The notes under the pieces are model-generated. The model was not told where the DNA came from, did no database searches, and saw only the letters and a list, made by a program, of their open reading frames with translations. The position numbers and the translations under genes were made by a program. A stretch of DNA of 34,225 nucleotides from Nitrincola sp. (GTDB taxonomy: Bacteria; Pseudomonadota; Gammaproteobacteria; Pseudomonadales; Balneatricaceae). This document shows, one piece after another, positions 19,541 through 29,311 of the stretch (position 1 is its first letter; each line of letters begins with the position of its first letter). The DNA lies in contig SLCQ01000144.1 of the NCBI GenBank assembly GCA_007125745.1, positions 1 through 34,225 of the forward strand, in the 5' to 3' direction.

Positions 19541-21736
19541 GTGGTTTCGTTTATACCTGGTAAGCAGAGAGTACGTACCGCTTCGATCAAAGTTAATCTC
19601 TATCTATTTATTTTTCTTATAGTTTCTTCTGAGTTATCCCGTTTTTTCTCATTGCCGGGGTATTCCTTATCGGTTATCTGGCCTACCGCAGGCATTTTCT
19701 TGGCAGCAGTGCTGGTTTTTGGCGCGAGAGTTCTACCTGTTTTAATCATAGCTATGCTTGTGTGGAGCCAGGTGTTTCAACAGGCCACTTGGGTTATCAG
19801 TATTCTATTTTCACTGGGATTAGCGCTGGGTAGCTGGGTGGGTGCAAAAGCGATGCAAACAGCTAGTGTAGACCCTACCCCCACCCAACAACTCATTCGT
19901 CTTTATCTAGGTGGTATATTACTGACCTCAGGCATCAGTAGTTTGTTTGGCTCCATAGGTATTTTGTTCGATGGTTCGTTAGATGGCTTTGCATTTTACG
20001 ATATTTGGTTGGTTTACTGGGCTTTTGAAGCGTTTGGTGTGATGCTGTTCACCCCCATCGCTGTATTACTTTTACTGGATCGTCGAGATTTACTCAAGCG
20101 TATCGGTCGAGATCTTGCGAGAAAAGAATTAAAAATTTGGTTGTTTATAAGCGTATTAATGGCCGGCATGAGTGTCGTGTGGAGTCTACAAGATCAATCT
20201 TTGTACGCGACTGCTACAGCTTACACCTTTTTCCCTTTACTTTGTTGGCTAGTGTTAAGGGCTACAAGAGCAACTGTGTTTGCATTGCTTCCAATCTTTG
20301 CCATCGCCTTTGTAATTTTTGCACTGAAAGGTTGGGCAGATGTTCAAATTATTAATAATATTGAAGACCTGATCAAGGTGCTACTTCAATTGGCAAGTAT
20401 TTTGTTATTAGCACATCTAGTTGCTACCGTATCGTTAGAGCGAAACCTATTACTGGATAGCTTTCAACGACAAGCTGTTAGAGATCACTTAACAGGGCTT
20501 CAAAATGATAGAGGCTTAAATACGTTTCTGAGTAGGTGGATATCTAATAAAGATCGACTTAACTATCGTTTAGTGCAGCTTGAGGTGCTGGATTTTGATG
20601 ATCTGCGTCTTAAAATAGGTTTTGATGCGGCCTGTGACATTGAGCGTAGAATATCTTTTGAACTAAGCCAGCTCGCTACAATGCAACTGTCACGCTTGAG
20701 CGCAGGAAGCTATGTATGGTTGATGCCAGAAGACACTGAAGACTCAGATCATCAACTCAATCAGCTTTATGATCAATTTAATAGGCCTTTAAAAGAGATA
20801 TCAGAAAAGAACAATCCGTTTCAAGTCGCCATTGCATCCATTCCTTTCGACGAAAAGCTCAATTCACCGGTCAAATGTCTAACCGCGTTAAGTCAAGCGG
20901 TAGATGTTGCCAGAAAAATGCCCAAACGTATTTGGAAAGAGTCACAAGCAGTGAGTTTGATCGAACAACGTGAAGAGTTGATTAAGCAATTTGATGCGTT
21001 AAAGCTGGTCATATCCCAAAACAGACTGCAACTTTATGCTCAACCTATTCAGCCGCTCGATCCATCACATACATCTAAGGGTATGATGTTTGAGATATTG
21101 ATACGAATTGAAGATGAACTCGGAGAAATTCGACCTCCAGCTGAATATTTAAACGTTGCCAAAGTGTTTGGCTATATGTCTGTCGTGGATTACTGGGTGA
21201 TTGAGGAGGTGTTAAGGTTTTTGTCAGAAAAACCAGAACGACTCAGTAATCTAGCTCGCTGTTCGATAAATTTATCGGGTGAGACGCTTGTGGCTTCAGG
21301 CTTGATCGAGCATATAGAGGACTGCTTTCAGCGTTATTCAGTCGATAGGCAAAAAATATGCTTTGAGATTACCGAAACTGAAGTGATTGAGGATGAAAGG
21401 CAAGCCACTGATGTTATTAATGCCTTGAGATTAATGGGGTGCAAAGTAGCCTTAGATGATTTTGGTACTGGACTGGCGTCATATGAGTATCTATATCGAT
21501 ATCAATTTGACTATTTAAAAATTGATGGTCGGTTTGTCAGAAATGTCTTGACGCACCCGGTTGATCAAGTCACGGTTAAGTCTATTGCACAAGTAGCGCA
21601 AGCGATGGGCCTTGAGACGGTGGCAGAGTTTGTCGAATCTGAGGATATGCTTGCTTTGCTTGATGAGTTTGGTGTTACCTATGCGCAAGGCTATGCTATC
21701 TCTCACCCCAAGCCTTTAAAAGCATTGTTTATTTAA
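19541..21736 (+). CDS. MASE1-like membrane sensor with degenerate GGDEF and intact-looking EAL (c-di-GMP phosphodiesterase candidate)
   Basis: MASE1-like N-terminus (LPGYSLSVIWPTAGIFLAAVLVFGAR). GGDEF site replaced by SAGSYVW. EAL: FEILIRIE, NLSGETL, EITETEVI, VALDDFGTGLASYEYL, DYLKIDGRFV, ETVAEFVES, AQGYAISHP. GTG start. Confidence 0.88.
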   Translation: MVSFIPGKQRVRTASIKVNLYLFIFLIVSSELSRFFSLPGYSLSVIWPTAGIFLAAVLVFGARVLPVLIIAMLVWSQVFQQATWVISILFSLGLALGSWVGAKAMQTASVDPTPTQQLIRLYLGGILLTSGISSLFGSIGILFDGSLDGFAFYDIWLVYWAFEAFGVMLFTPIAVLLLLDRRDLLKRIGRDLARKELKIWLFISVLMAGMSVVWSLQDQSLYATATAYTFFPLLCWLVLRATRATVFALLPIFAIAFVIFALKGWADVQIINNIEDLIKVLLQLASILLLAHLVATVSLERNLLLDSFQRQAVRDHLTGLQNDRGLNTFLSRWISNKDRLNYRLVQLEVLDFDDLRLKIGFDAACDIERRISFELSQLATMQLSRLSAGSYVWLMPEDTEDSDHQLNQLYDQFNRPLKEISEKNNPFQVAIASIPFDEKLNSPVKCLTALSQAVDVARKMPKRIWKESQAVSLIEQREELIKQFDALKLVISQNRLQLYAQPIQPLDPSHTSKGMMFEILIRIEDELGEIRPPAEYLNVAKVFGYMSVVDYWVIEEVLRFLSEKPERLSNLARCSINLSGETLVASGLIEHIEDCFQRYSVDRQKICFEITETEVIEDERQATDVINALRLMGCKVALDDFGTGLASYEYLYRYQFDYLKIDGRFVRNVLTHPVDQVTVKSIAQVAQAMGLETVAEFVESEDMLALLDEFGVTYAQGYAISHPKPLKALFI

Positions 21737-21750
21737 GTGGCTAAAGGCAC

Positions 21751-21778
21751 AAAAAAGGCACCTGGTGGTGCCTTTTTT
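21751..21778. terminator. Bidirectional Rho-independent terminator between the EAL gene and rpsA
   Basis: AAAAAA-GGCACC-TGGT-GGTGCC-TTTTTT: symmetric hairpin with A6 and T6 flanks between convergent genes. Confidence 0.93.
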
Positions 21779-21793
21779 AGTCAGTAACAAGGA

Positions 21794-23476
21794 TTAGTTG
21801 TTTTGATTAGCCATCTGTTGCTTGATCAAATCACCGATAGTGGTAGGACCTGCCACTTCGACTTCTTGATTGCGAACAGCGCTGATAGCCGCTTTCTCTT
21901 CAGCTTGATCTTTCGCTTTGATAGACAAGTTGATAACGCGGTTGCGACGGTCAACATTGATGATCTTAGCTTCTACTGCATCGCCTTCTTTCAGGATGCT
22001 AGTAGCATCTTCAACGCGATCAGCAGATAGTTCAGATACTTTCAGTTGAGCTTCGACGCCTTCAGCTAGCTCAATCACTGCACCTTTAGCATCAACACTC
22101 TTGACTGTACCGTTAACGATCGTGCCTTTGTCGTTGCTTGCTGCGAACTCAGCAAATGGGTCGCTTTCCAACTGCTTAATGCCCAAAGAGATACGCTCTT
22201 TTTCAGCATCAATTGAAAGGATAACCGCTTCAACTTCGTCACCTTTTTTGTACTGACGGAGTGCTGCTTCAGCGTCTGCTTCCCAAGAGATATCCGACAT
22301 GTGAACAAGGCCATCAAGGTCGTTATCTAAGCCAACAAAGATACCAAAGTCAGTGATGGTTTTGATTGTACCCGTGACTTTGTCGTTTGCAGCATACTTC
22401 TCAGAGAAGGCGATCCATGGGTTAACAGTGCACTGTTTAATACCCAAAGAGATGCGGCGACGTTCTTCATCAACATCAAGGATCATCACTTCGACCTCAT
22501 CACCGATCTGAACGATCTTAGATGGGTGGATGTTTTTGTTGGTCCAAGACATTTCAGAAACGTGTACCAGGCCTTCAACACCGTCTTCAATTGAAGCAAA
22601 GCAACCGTAGTCAGTCAGGTTGGTAACGCGTGCTGCAACCTTAGAACCAGCTGGGTAACGGTTTTTGATCGCTTCCCATGGATCTTCTGACAACTGCTTA
22701 AGACCAAGAGAGATACGTCCAGACTCTTTGTCGAACTTGATGATGCGAACAGAGATTTCATCACCTGGGTTTAACATTTCGCTTGGGTGTGAAATACGCT
22801 TCCACGCCATATCAGTGATATGTAGCAGGCCGTCAACACCGCCTAGATCGATGAAGGCACCGTAGTTAGTTAGGTTCTTAACAAAACCCTTAACAACCTG
22901 TCCTTCATCAAGCGCTGCCAGAAGCTCATCACGTTGAGCACTGTTTGCTTCTTGCATAACTGCACGACGTGAAACAACAATGTTGTTACGCTTAGGGTCA
23001 AGTTTGATCAGTTTGAACTCGAGTTCCTTGCCTTCCAAGTGATCAACGTCACGAACAGGGCGTACGTCAACGAGTGAACCAGGCAAGAAACCTTGAATAT
23101 TGTTGATGCTGACAGTAAAACCGCCTTTGACCTTGCCAGAGATATAACCTTTAACGGTTTCTTCGGCGTCAAATTTGCTTTGAAGAACTTCCCAAGCTTC
23201 TGAACGCTTAGCTTTTTCACGCGATAGACGAGTTTCACCAAAGCCATCTTCTACGGCTTCAAGTGCAACCTTGACCGTATCACCTAGTTTGATTTCAAGT
23301 TCGTTGTTGTCGTTCAAAAACTGTGAGCGAGGAATAATCGCTTCAGATTTTAATCCGGCATTAACCGTAACCCAATCGCTGTCGATATCAACAACTTCGC
23401 CGGTTACTAGGGTGCCTGGAGTCATGTCCAGAGATTGTAAAGATTCTTCAAAAAGATCAGCAAAGCTTTCGCTCAT
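21794..23476 (-). CDS. rpsA: 30S ribosomal protein S1
   Basis: 560 aa with six S1 repeats (e.g. [51 protein letters not shown]). Starts [13 protein letters not shown]. Confidence 0.99.
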   Translation of the reverse strand: MSESFADLFEESLQSLDMTPGTLVTGEVVDIDSDWVTVNAGLKSEAIIPRSQFLNDNNELEIKLGDTVKVALEAVEDGFGETRLSREKAKRSEAWEVLQSKFDAEETVKGYISGKVKGGFTVSINNIQGFLPGSLVDVRPVRDVDHLEGKELEFKLIKLDPKRNNIVVSRRAVMQEANSAQRDELLAALDEGQVVKGFVKNLTNYGAFIDLGGVDGLLHITDMAWKRISHPSEMLNPGDEISVRIIKFDKESGRISLGLKQLSEDPWEAIKNRYPAGSKVAARVTNLTDYGCFASIEDGVEGLVHVSEMSWTNKNIHPSKIVQIGDEVEVMILDVDEERRRISLGIKQCTVNPWIAFSEKYAANDKVTGTIKTITDFGIFVGLDNDLDGLVHMSDISWEADAEAALRQYKKGDEVEAVILSIDAEKERISLGIKQLESDPFAEFAASNDKGTIVNGTVKSVDAKGAVIELAEGVEAQLKVSELSADRVEDATSILKEGDAVEAKIINVDRRNRVINLSIKAKDQAEEKAAISAVRNQEVEVAGPTTIGDLIKQQMANQNN

Positions 23477-23480
23477 GAAA

Positions 23481-23589
23481 TTGTCCTATAGTTCGCTACA
23501 CATCATGTAGCTTCTAGCCTGTATTGCCAGCTATACAGGGTCGGTTAGCATAAATCGTAAATCTTACACGCTACTGGCCAAAGTGTAAG
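23481..23589 (-). promoter_or_regulatory. rpsA leader with three consecutive hairpins
   Basis: GCTACA-5-TGTAGC (23495-23511), CCTGTAT-8-ATACAGG (23518-23539), CTTACAC-13-GTGTAAG (23563-23589). SD AGGA lies next to the ATG at 23476. Confidence 0.7.
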
Positions 23590-23674
23590 GCTACGAAAAA
23601 AGAGGTCAAATTATACAGGTGTTATAGTAAAGTTCATAGCGTTTGCTCAAAAAACAACCAGTCAAGCAGTGGGT

Positions 23675-24523
23675 CTAGGGTTCTAGCAAATGTGCCATGT
23701 GTTGATGAAGACCTTCTCGTAACTCTCGTTGGCAGGGGGGGAGTACGATATCAAGATCATCTTGTAAAACGGGTGGTAAGCGATGAGTATTAGGGTTGCC
23801 AAAGTAGTCACGTAGTTCGCGCTCTTCACTAAAGTTGTTGGCCGCAAGATCGACTGCATCACCCACGCAGAACATGTAAGCAGGTAAAAAATCGACTACG
23901 ATCTCTGTACGCTGAACAGCGTCAAGCATAAGTGCATTGGTAAAGACAAATCGTTCATATTCCAAACGACCAGCAGCAGCCATGATCTCCAAGCGAAAGT
24001 TACTAAAGCGCTGTGCATCAGCGGATTGGCGCAGGTAGGTCAGAAGCATACGCTCTACGCGTTCAAGCTCTTGATTAAAATTTTCAGGCAAAAAGTGTTC
24101 TGCCAGACGTCTTTCCTCTTCGAAGCTCGCAATTTGCTCCTCAAGTGCTTCAACTTGCTGTCGTAGCGTGCGATTTTCGATAATAAGATTTTCACGGTCT
24201 CTCACCAAGCTATGTACGACACGCTCTCCAGGGGTGAGTTGCTCATCTCCAAAGGTAGGGGGGAGTTGGGTTTCACCTAAAATACCTTCAGTTGTCTCGT
24301 GTTGAGAGACACCACGCAGGTCAAAACCAAATTTCTCTAAGTTAACTTGATTGGCGGCGGACTGGGTTTGCAATGCGCCATAGGCAAAATATCCGATAAC
24401 ACCCACCACTATCAACAGGATGGGTGCACCAATGAGCATGACGATGTTTTTTTTTGCTTTAGGTGACTGACCGGCCTCTTTGTCCGAAGAGGCCGGTGTT
24501 TTGTCATCTTCTTCAGTTGCCAT
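23675..24523 (-). CDS. Uncharacterised single-pass membrane protein with coiled-coil region; overlaps prc
   Basis: 282-aa ORF with one TM segment (NIVMLIGAPILLIVVGVIGYFAYGAL), coiled coil (RENLIIENRTLRQQVEALEEQIASFEEERR), and a conserved-looking C-terminal domain. 11-bp overlap with the upstream prc CDS. Confidence 0.85.
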   Translation of the reverse strand: MATEEDDKTPASSDKEAGQSPKAKKNIVMLIGAPILLIVVGVIGYFAYGALQTQSAANQVNLEKFGFDLRGVSQHETTEGILGETQLPPTFGDEQLTPGERVVHSLVRDRENLIIENRTLRQQVEALEEQIASFEEERRLAEHFLPENFNQELERVERMLLTYLRQSADAQRFSNFRLEIMAAAGRLEYERFVFTNALMLDAVQRTEIVVDFLPAYMFCVGDAVDLAANNFSEERELRDYFGNPNTHRLPPVLQDDLDIVLPPCQRELREGLHQHMAHLLEP

Positions 24524-26606
24524 TGACCACTCTGTTGGAGGTTTGAGCTGTGTTAGATAGGTGTAAGTCTATAAAATCAACCATAATTTCAGCGGTTTCG
24601 TGGAGTATCGACTCTGCTTCAGGGTTTATCGGTCGACCTTGACTGTCTTTAGGCATAAGGTCTTCTAATTCAGCTAAGCGCTCAATTGGGGGTTCACCTT
24701 TAGCAATACGACGGGTATTTTCAGTATCGATTTGCCACTGCTCAACTTCATCACGCTGATCACGAACCAAGCTAATATTTAAAGGAACTTGAGTCTGTTC
24801 ACGCTGTTCACGGCTTCGCTTTACCTGCTGATCCATAAATGTAAAGTCAGGATTATCGGCAACGCGTTGTTCATGTCTGTAGATCAGTTCATCTAACACA
24901 GGTGTTAGGCTCGGAAAACGACCATGACGAACAGGGTGAACAGTATCCCAAGGTAGGGCACCATCTAAAGCGCTTTCACCTACCACTTTTTCATCAAAAA
25001 GCGTTGGAAACAGAATGTGAGGTTCGACACCTCTGTTCTGCGTACTTTCACCAGAGATTCGATAAAACTTGGCGTGTGTCAGCTTCATTTGTCCATGTTC
25101 AAGTGGAAGCAGTGTTTGTACAGTGCCTTTGCCAAAGGTACGGCTACCCACTACGATGCCTCGGTTGTAGTCTTGAATTGCGCCTGCGAATATTTCAGAT
25201 GCCGACGCACTTAAACGATTGACGATAACTGCCATGGGGCCACTCCAGGCCACTTTAGGATCGAAGTCGCCCAAGATGTCAACGCGGCCAGTAGCATCAC
25301 GAATCTGAACTGTTGGACCCCGGCTGATAAAGAGGCCAGTCAGTTCATTAGCTTCTCTAAGTGAACCACCACCGTTGTTACGTAAATCAACAACGAGGGC
25401 ATCAATATTCTCAGTTATGAGTTCTTCGATTAATTTCTCAACATCACGGGTAGTGCTTTTGTAGTCAGGATCACCCGCCTGCATAGCTGCAAAATCGATA
25501 TAGAAGGCTGGAATTTCAATGACACCAATTCGGTAAGGTTGTCCTTGACGTTCAATATCTATGACGCGTTTTTGTGCAGCCTGTTCTTCCAATCTGACAC
25601 GATCGCGGACAATGGTGATTTCACGTCTAGCAGAACGATCGATAGAGTCGGCAGGAATTATTTGTAAGCGGACAGTACTCTCTCTCGGACCTCGGATCAG
25701 GTTAACCACCTCATCAAGCCTCCAGCCCACCACATCCTGCATTGGACCATCTTCATCTTGAGCAACTCCCACAACTATATCGGAAGGTCTTAATTGACCC
25801 GCCAAGTCAGCAGGGCCACCCGGTACCAAACGAACCACTTTGGTATGCTCATCTTCAGCTTGCAGAACTGCACCGATGCCTTCAAGGGATAGGCTCATGT
25901 TTATCTGAAAGTTTTCTTGATTTCGGGGAGACAGGTACTGGCTGTGTGGATCAAAGACATGAGCTATCGCATTGGCATATCGCTCAAATACGTCTTCATT
26001 ATTGGTTTGCTCAATACGATTTATCTGATTTTCATACCGTTGTATGAGCGTTTCACGCGCTTCGGCCAGTGTTTGATCTGCCAGTTTAAGACTGATCAAG
26101 GCATTCTTTAAACGCTTATACCAGTGCTCATCCATCTCTTCGGGCGTGCTGAGCCAATCAGCCTCAGAACGATCAGTTTCGATGGTCATGTCAGAGTTAA
26201 AGTCAAAAACATGGCTATCATCATTCAAAATATCAAGAAGATGATTTAAGCGCTCTAACTGTCTTTGATGAAAACGGTTGTATATAGCAAAGCCTGTTTG
26301 GCTATTGCCCATCAGTACTTCAAGCGCGATCGCTTCTCTTGCATGTTCAAACTCACGGATATCCGATGCGAAAAAATAGATGCGTGAGGGGTCTAAATCC
26401 TGCAAGTAGCGATCAAAAATGTCTGATGACATCTCTTCGTTAAGCTGTTTGCCGCTGTAGTGATTGTGTTGCAGGGAGGAGATTACGTCAAGAAGCGCTT
26501 CTTCATGCTGATGTTCAGCCGAAAACTGAGCCTGTGCATTGAAAGATAACACAAAAAACGCTAGCACTAGGCTGTAAAAAAAATGTGTGAACTTATATCT
26601 AATCAT
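24513..26606 (-). CDS. prc: Carboxy-terminal (tail-specific) processing protease, S41 family
   Basis: PDZ region (LEGIGAVLQAEDEHTKVVRLVPGGPADLAGQLRPSD), NRLSASASEIFAGAIQDYNRGIVVGSRTFGKGTVQ catalytic Ser/Lys, N-terminal signal peptide. ATG chosen so the ORF starts at the signal peptide (MIRYKFTHFF). Confidence 0.97.
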   Translation of the reverse strand: MIRYKFTHFFYSLVLAFFVLSFNAQAQFSAEHQHEEALLDVISSLQHNHYSGKQLNEEMSSDIFDRYLQDLDPSRIYFFASDIREFEHAREAIALEVLMGNSQTGFAIYNRFHQRQLERLNHLLDILNDDSHVFDFNSDMTIETDRSEADWLSTPEEMDEHWYKRLKNALISLKLADQTLAEARETLIQRYENQINRIEQTNNEDVFERYANAIAHVFDPHSQYLSPRNQENFQINMSLSLEGIGAVLQAEDEHTKVVRLVPGGPADLAGQLRPSDIVVGVAQDEDGPMQDVVGWRLDEVVNLIRGPRESTVRLQIIPADSIDRSARREITIVRDRVRLEEQAAQKRVIDIERQGQPYRIGVIEIPAFYIDFAAMQAGDPDYKSTTRDVEKLIEELITENIDALVVDLRNNGGGSLREANELTGLFISRGPTVQIRDATGRVDILGDFDPKVAWSGPMAVIVNRLSASASEIFAGAIQDYNRGIVVGSRTFGKGTVQTLLPLEHGQMKLTHAKFYRISGESTQNRGVEPHILFPTLFDEKVVGESALDGALPWDTVHPVRHGRFPSLTPVLDELIYRHEQRVADNPDFTFMDQQVKRSREQREQTQVPLNISLVRDQRDEVEQWQIDTENTRRIAKGEPPIERLAELEDLMPKDSQGRPINPEAESILHETAEIMVDFIDLHLSNTAQTSNRVVNGN

Positions 26607-26762
26607 TGTCTGGATAGTCCTGATTGTTCCATCTCTGAAGTAAGACATCTTTCAGTATACGAGGGTTCCATTGTATTTGGTTTTAATCATACAGGATTTA
26701 CCAGTGTAGTCATCGGCTGGACTAATGTAAAATGAAGGAAAAACACTTATCTATTTAGAGAG

Positions 26763-28061
26763 ATGCTTGTGGCTAGCCATTTGAGTAAAACAGACTTTAA
26801 TACGCAACTTGTAGATTTTTTGAATTCATCACCTACTCCATTTCATGCCGTTAAGTCGATGAGTAGTGCGCTCGAATCAGCTGGATTTGAATACCTGAAT
26901 GAGACTGAGTGTTGGCAATTAGAGGCAGGTAAAGGCTATTTCACTACACGCAACGGGTCCTCTATTATTGCTTGGCGGCAGCCTATAGAGTCGTATGGCT
27001 TTGAGAGAGGACTTCGGTTGACCGGTGCTCACACTGACTCGCCTTGCTTAAAGGTGAAACCCAATCCTGAAACCCTGAAACAGGGCTACTTTCAGTTAGG
27101 TGTTGAGGTGTATGGTGGCGTATTGCTTAACCCTTGGTTTGATCGAGATTTATCCATAGCGGGGCGCGTCACTGTCAAGCTTGCATCAGGTGGCATAGCC
27201 AGCTATTTGACTGATTTTGAAAAGCCTATTGCCATGATTCCCAGTTTAGCGATACATCTTGATCGAGACGCTAACGCTGCGCGAACGATAAATGCTCAAA
27301 CCTATTTGCCGCCCATACTGGGGCTGGCTAACGAAAAGCCTGATTTTAAATCACTACTAAAACAGCAGTTATTATCAATAGAGCCTTCCGTAGAGACAGT
27401 TTTAGACTACGAACTATCCTTTTACGATTATCAAAAAGCCAGTTTACTGGGGTTAAAAGATGAGTTTATTGTATCTGCCCGATTAGATAACTTAATCAGC
27501 TGTTTCATAGGACTAAAAGCACTCATCGCGTCTTCACCTGGGGCAGGTCAAGTGTTGATTTGTAATGATCACGAAGAGGTAGGAAGTGCCAGTGCTTGTG
27601 GTGCTCAAGGGCCGATGTTGTCGCAATGGTTAACACGTATTCTTCCTGATGATGTAAACGCCTATGCTGTGTTAGCTAACTCATTCTTTATATCAGCAGA
27701 TAATGCACATGGCATTCACCCCAATTTTGCGGATCGACATGATGATAATCATGGTCCTAAGCTCAATGCGGGCCCTGTCATCAAGATCAATGCCAACCAG
27801 CGTTACGCTTCAAATAGTGAAACCAGTGCCCAGTTTAGAGACTTAGCAGAGAAAGCAGGAGTGCCGGTTCAGGCATTTGTCGTGAGAAGTGATCAGGGGT
27901 GTGGCAGTACGATTGGTCCAATCATTGCTACTGAAACGGGTATACCAACAGTCGATGTTGGGGTTCCACAGTTTGCAATGCATTCAATCCGAGAAATGGC
28001 TGGATCTGAGGATGCGTTTAATCTAGCCAAAGTGCTTGAGCAACATTATCAAGTGTCATGA
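26763..28061 (+). CDS. apeB: M18-family aminopeptidase
   Basis: LRLTGAHTDSPCLKVKP, VYGGVLLNPWFDRDLSIAGR, CNDHEEVGSASACGAQGP, and MHSIREMAGSED metal/catalytic motifs. Confidence 0.96.
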   Translation: MLVASHLSKTDFNTQLVDFLNSSPTPFHAVKSMSSALESAGFEYLNETECWQLEAGKGYFTTRNGSSIIAWRQPIESYGFERGLRLTGAHTDSPCLKVKPNPETLKQGYFQLGVEVYGGVLLNPWFDRDLSIAGRVTVKLASGGIASYLTDFEKPIAMIPSLAIHLDRDANAARTINAQTYLPPILGLANEKPDFKSLLKQQLLSIEPSVETVLDYELSFYDYQKASLLGLKDEFIVSARLDNLISCFIGLKALIASSPGAGQVLICNDHEEVGSASACGAQGPMLSQWLTRILPDDVNAYAVLANSFFISADNAHGIHPNFADRHDDNHGPKLNAGPVIKINANQRYASNSETSAQFRDLAEKAGVPVQAFVVRSDQGCGSTIGPIIATETGIPTVDVGVPQFAMHSIREMAGSEDAFNLAKVLEQHYQVS

Positions 28062-28083
28062 TCCGTTGCTCTGATAACTTCTA

Positions 28084-28109
28084 ACAAGTGCCCTGTAACG
28101 GGCACTTGT
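28084..28109. terminator. Candidate terminator hairpin between apeB and the second mrp operon
   Basis: Perfect 10-bp stem ACAAGTGCCC-TGTAAC-GGGCACTTGT between convergent genes. The T7 run is about 11 nt after the stem, so termination is only plausible. Confidence 0.6.
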
Positions 28110-28114
28110 GATAC

Positions 28115-28555
28115 CTAGTCGTTTTTTTCCTTAGTTGTCACACGAATTCGAGGCTTGTAATCAAGGTTTTGACGATAAGCTTCAAGCTCTTCTTCAGTTT
28201 CTAGTCCACTCAGTAATCGGTGAGATTCTGGGTCATAGCAGTTGATCAGTTCATCCTTAACTGTTTTGGTCCAAACAGGAACTCCCACAAAATAACCAGC
28301 ACGTCCGATCGCATGAGCAGCAATGGGCGCTGTGATCAGTATGAAAATGATTACTGCCAAGCTTTTTGCAACGACGACAGATTCAAAGAAGTGAAAGCTG
28401 GCAGCCACCATCATCAGAGTAATGCCTAAAGCACCGGCCTTGGTACTGGCATGCATCCGCGTTAGAAGGTCGGGTAATCTTAATACACCTATCGCAGCCA
28501 GTAGAATAAAAATAGAGCTACTGATCATCAGCAACATAATGATCCAATCAATCAT
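28115..28555 (-). CDS. mrpG: Mrp/Mnh antiporter subunit G (second operon), with C-terminal extension
   Basis: LLAAIGVLRLPDLLTRMHASTKAGALGITLMMVAASFHFF; start set at MIDWIIML, overlapping the end of mrpF. Confidence 0.93.
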   Translation of the reverse strand: MIDWIIMLLMISSSIFILLAAIGVLRLPDLLTRMHASTKAGALGITLMMVAASFHFFESVVVAKSLAVIIFILITAPIAAHAIGRAGYFVGVPVWTKTVKDELINCYDPESHRLLSGLETEEELEAYRQNLDYKPRIRVTTKEKND

Positions 28556-28817
28556 CCCGCGGACCTCCACGCTCAAGAAAGCGAGCAAAGCCAATGGCTG
28601 CCAAGAAGGCAGTTAAGGCTGCTACAATGGCCACGTCAATAAAGCTCGACGTGTCTGTATAAATGGCATAAGCACCTATCATGGCAACGATCACAGAAGC
28701 TAGTAACTCAAGGGCTACCACCCTGTCAGGTAAGGTTGGCCCTATGACAAGGCGAATAAAAATTATGACCATCGCTAAGCTCATCGTGGCAAAGCTAAAA
28801 TAAATGACAAACTGCAC
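28548..28817 (-). CDS. mrpF: Mrp/Mnh antiporter subunit F (second operon)
   Basis: RLVIGPTLPDRVVALELLASVIVAMIGAYAI and FIDVAIVAALTAFLAAIGFARFLERGG. Confidence 0.94.
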   Translation of the reverse strand: MQFVIYFSFATMSLAMVIIFIRLVIGPTLPDRVVALELLASVIVAMIGAYAIYTDTSSFIDVAIVAALTAFLAAIGFARFLERGGPRDD

Positions 28818-28837
28818 AGTTCCTCCTGTTACTTAGG

Positions 28838-29311
28838 TCAGCGAAGGATTTCTAAAACCCGACGCTCCATTTCTCTGAGGTCATCACGAACAGACTGCTC
28901 ATTATCTAGGAACATCGCATGAATAAATAACACCCGTCTATCGTCCGATACATCTAGGCTTAGGGTCCCAGGTGTTAAGGAGATAATATTGGCCACCATA
29001 GTGATTTCCATTTCAGTTCGTGCTTCAAGTGGAAATGCAATAACACCTGGTTTCATATGCCAAACAGGGGTGACTATATCAAAAGCCACTCTCATGTTCG
29101 CCATTATCAGCTCCCTAAAGAAGAAGAAGATAAAGCGAATCAGCCGTGGTAGACGGCTGGTATAACCTCGAAGCATAGGGATCTGCCGTTGCATTAGCCC
29201 AAGTACGATATAACCGACAACCATACCTGCAAAGAGGTTTAAACCACTTAAGTCACCTGTCAGAACCACCCAAATAAGTGCGAGCAACAGGTTCCACATA
29301 AATCCCATCAT
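28838..29311 (-). CDS. mrpE: Mrp/Mnh antiporter subunit E (second operon)
   Basis: PGVIAFPLEARTEMEITMVANIISLTPGTLSLDVSDDRRVLFIHAMFL. Confidence 0.95.
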   Translation of the reverse strand: MMGFMWNLLLALIWVVLTGDLSGLNLFAGMVVGYIVLGLMQRQIPMLRGYTSRLPRLIRFIFFFFRELIMANMRVAFDIVTPVWHMKPGVIAFPLEARTEMEITMVANIISLTPGTLSLDVSDDRRVLFIHAMFLDNEQSVRDDLREMERRVLEILR

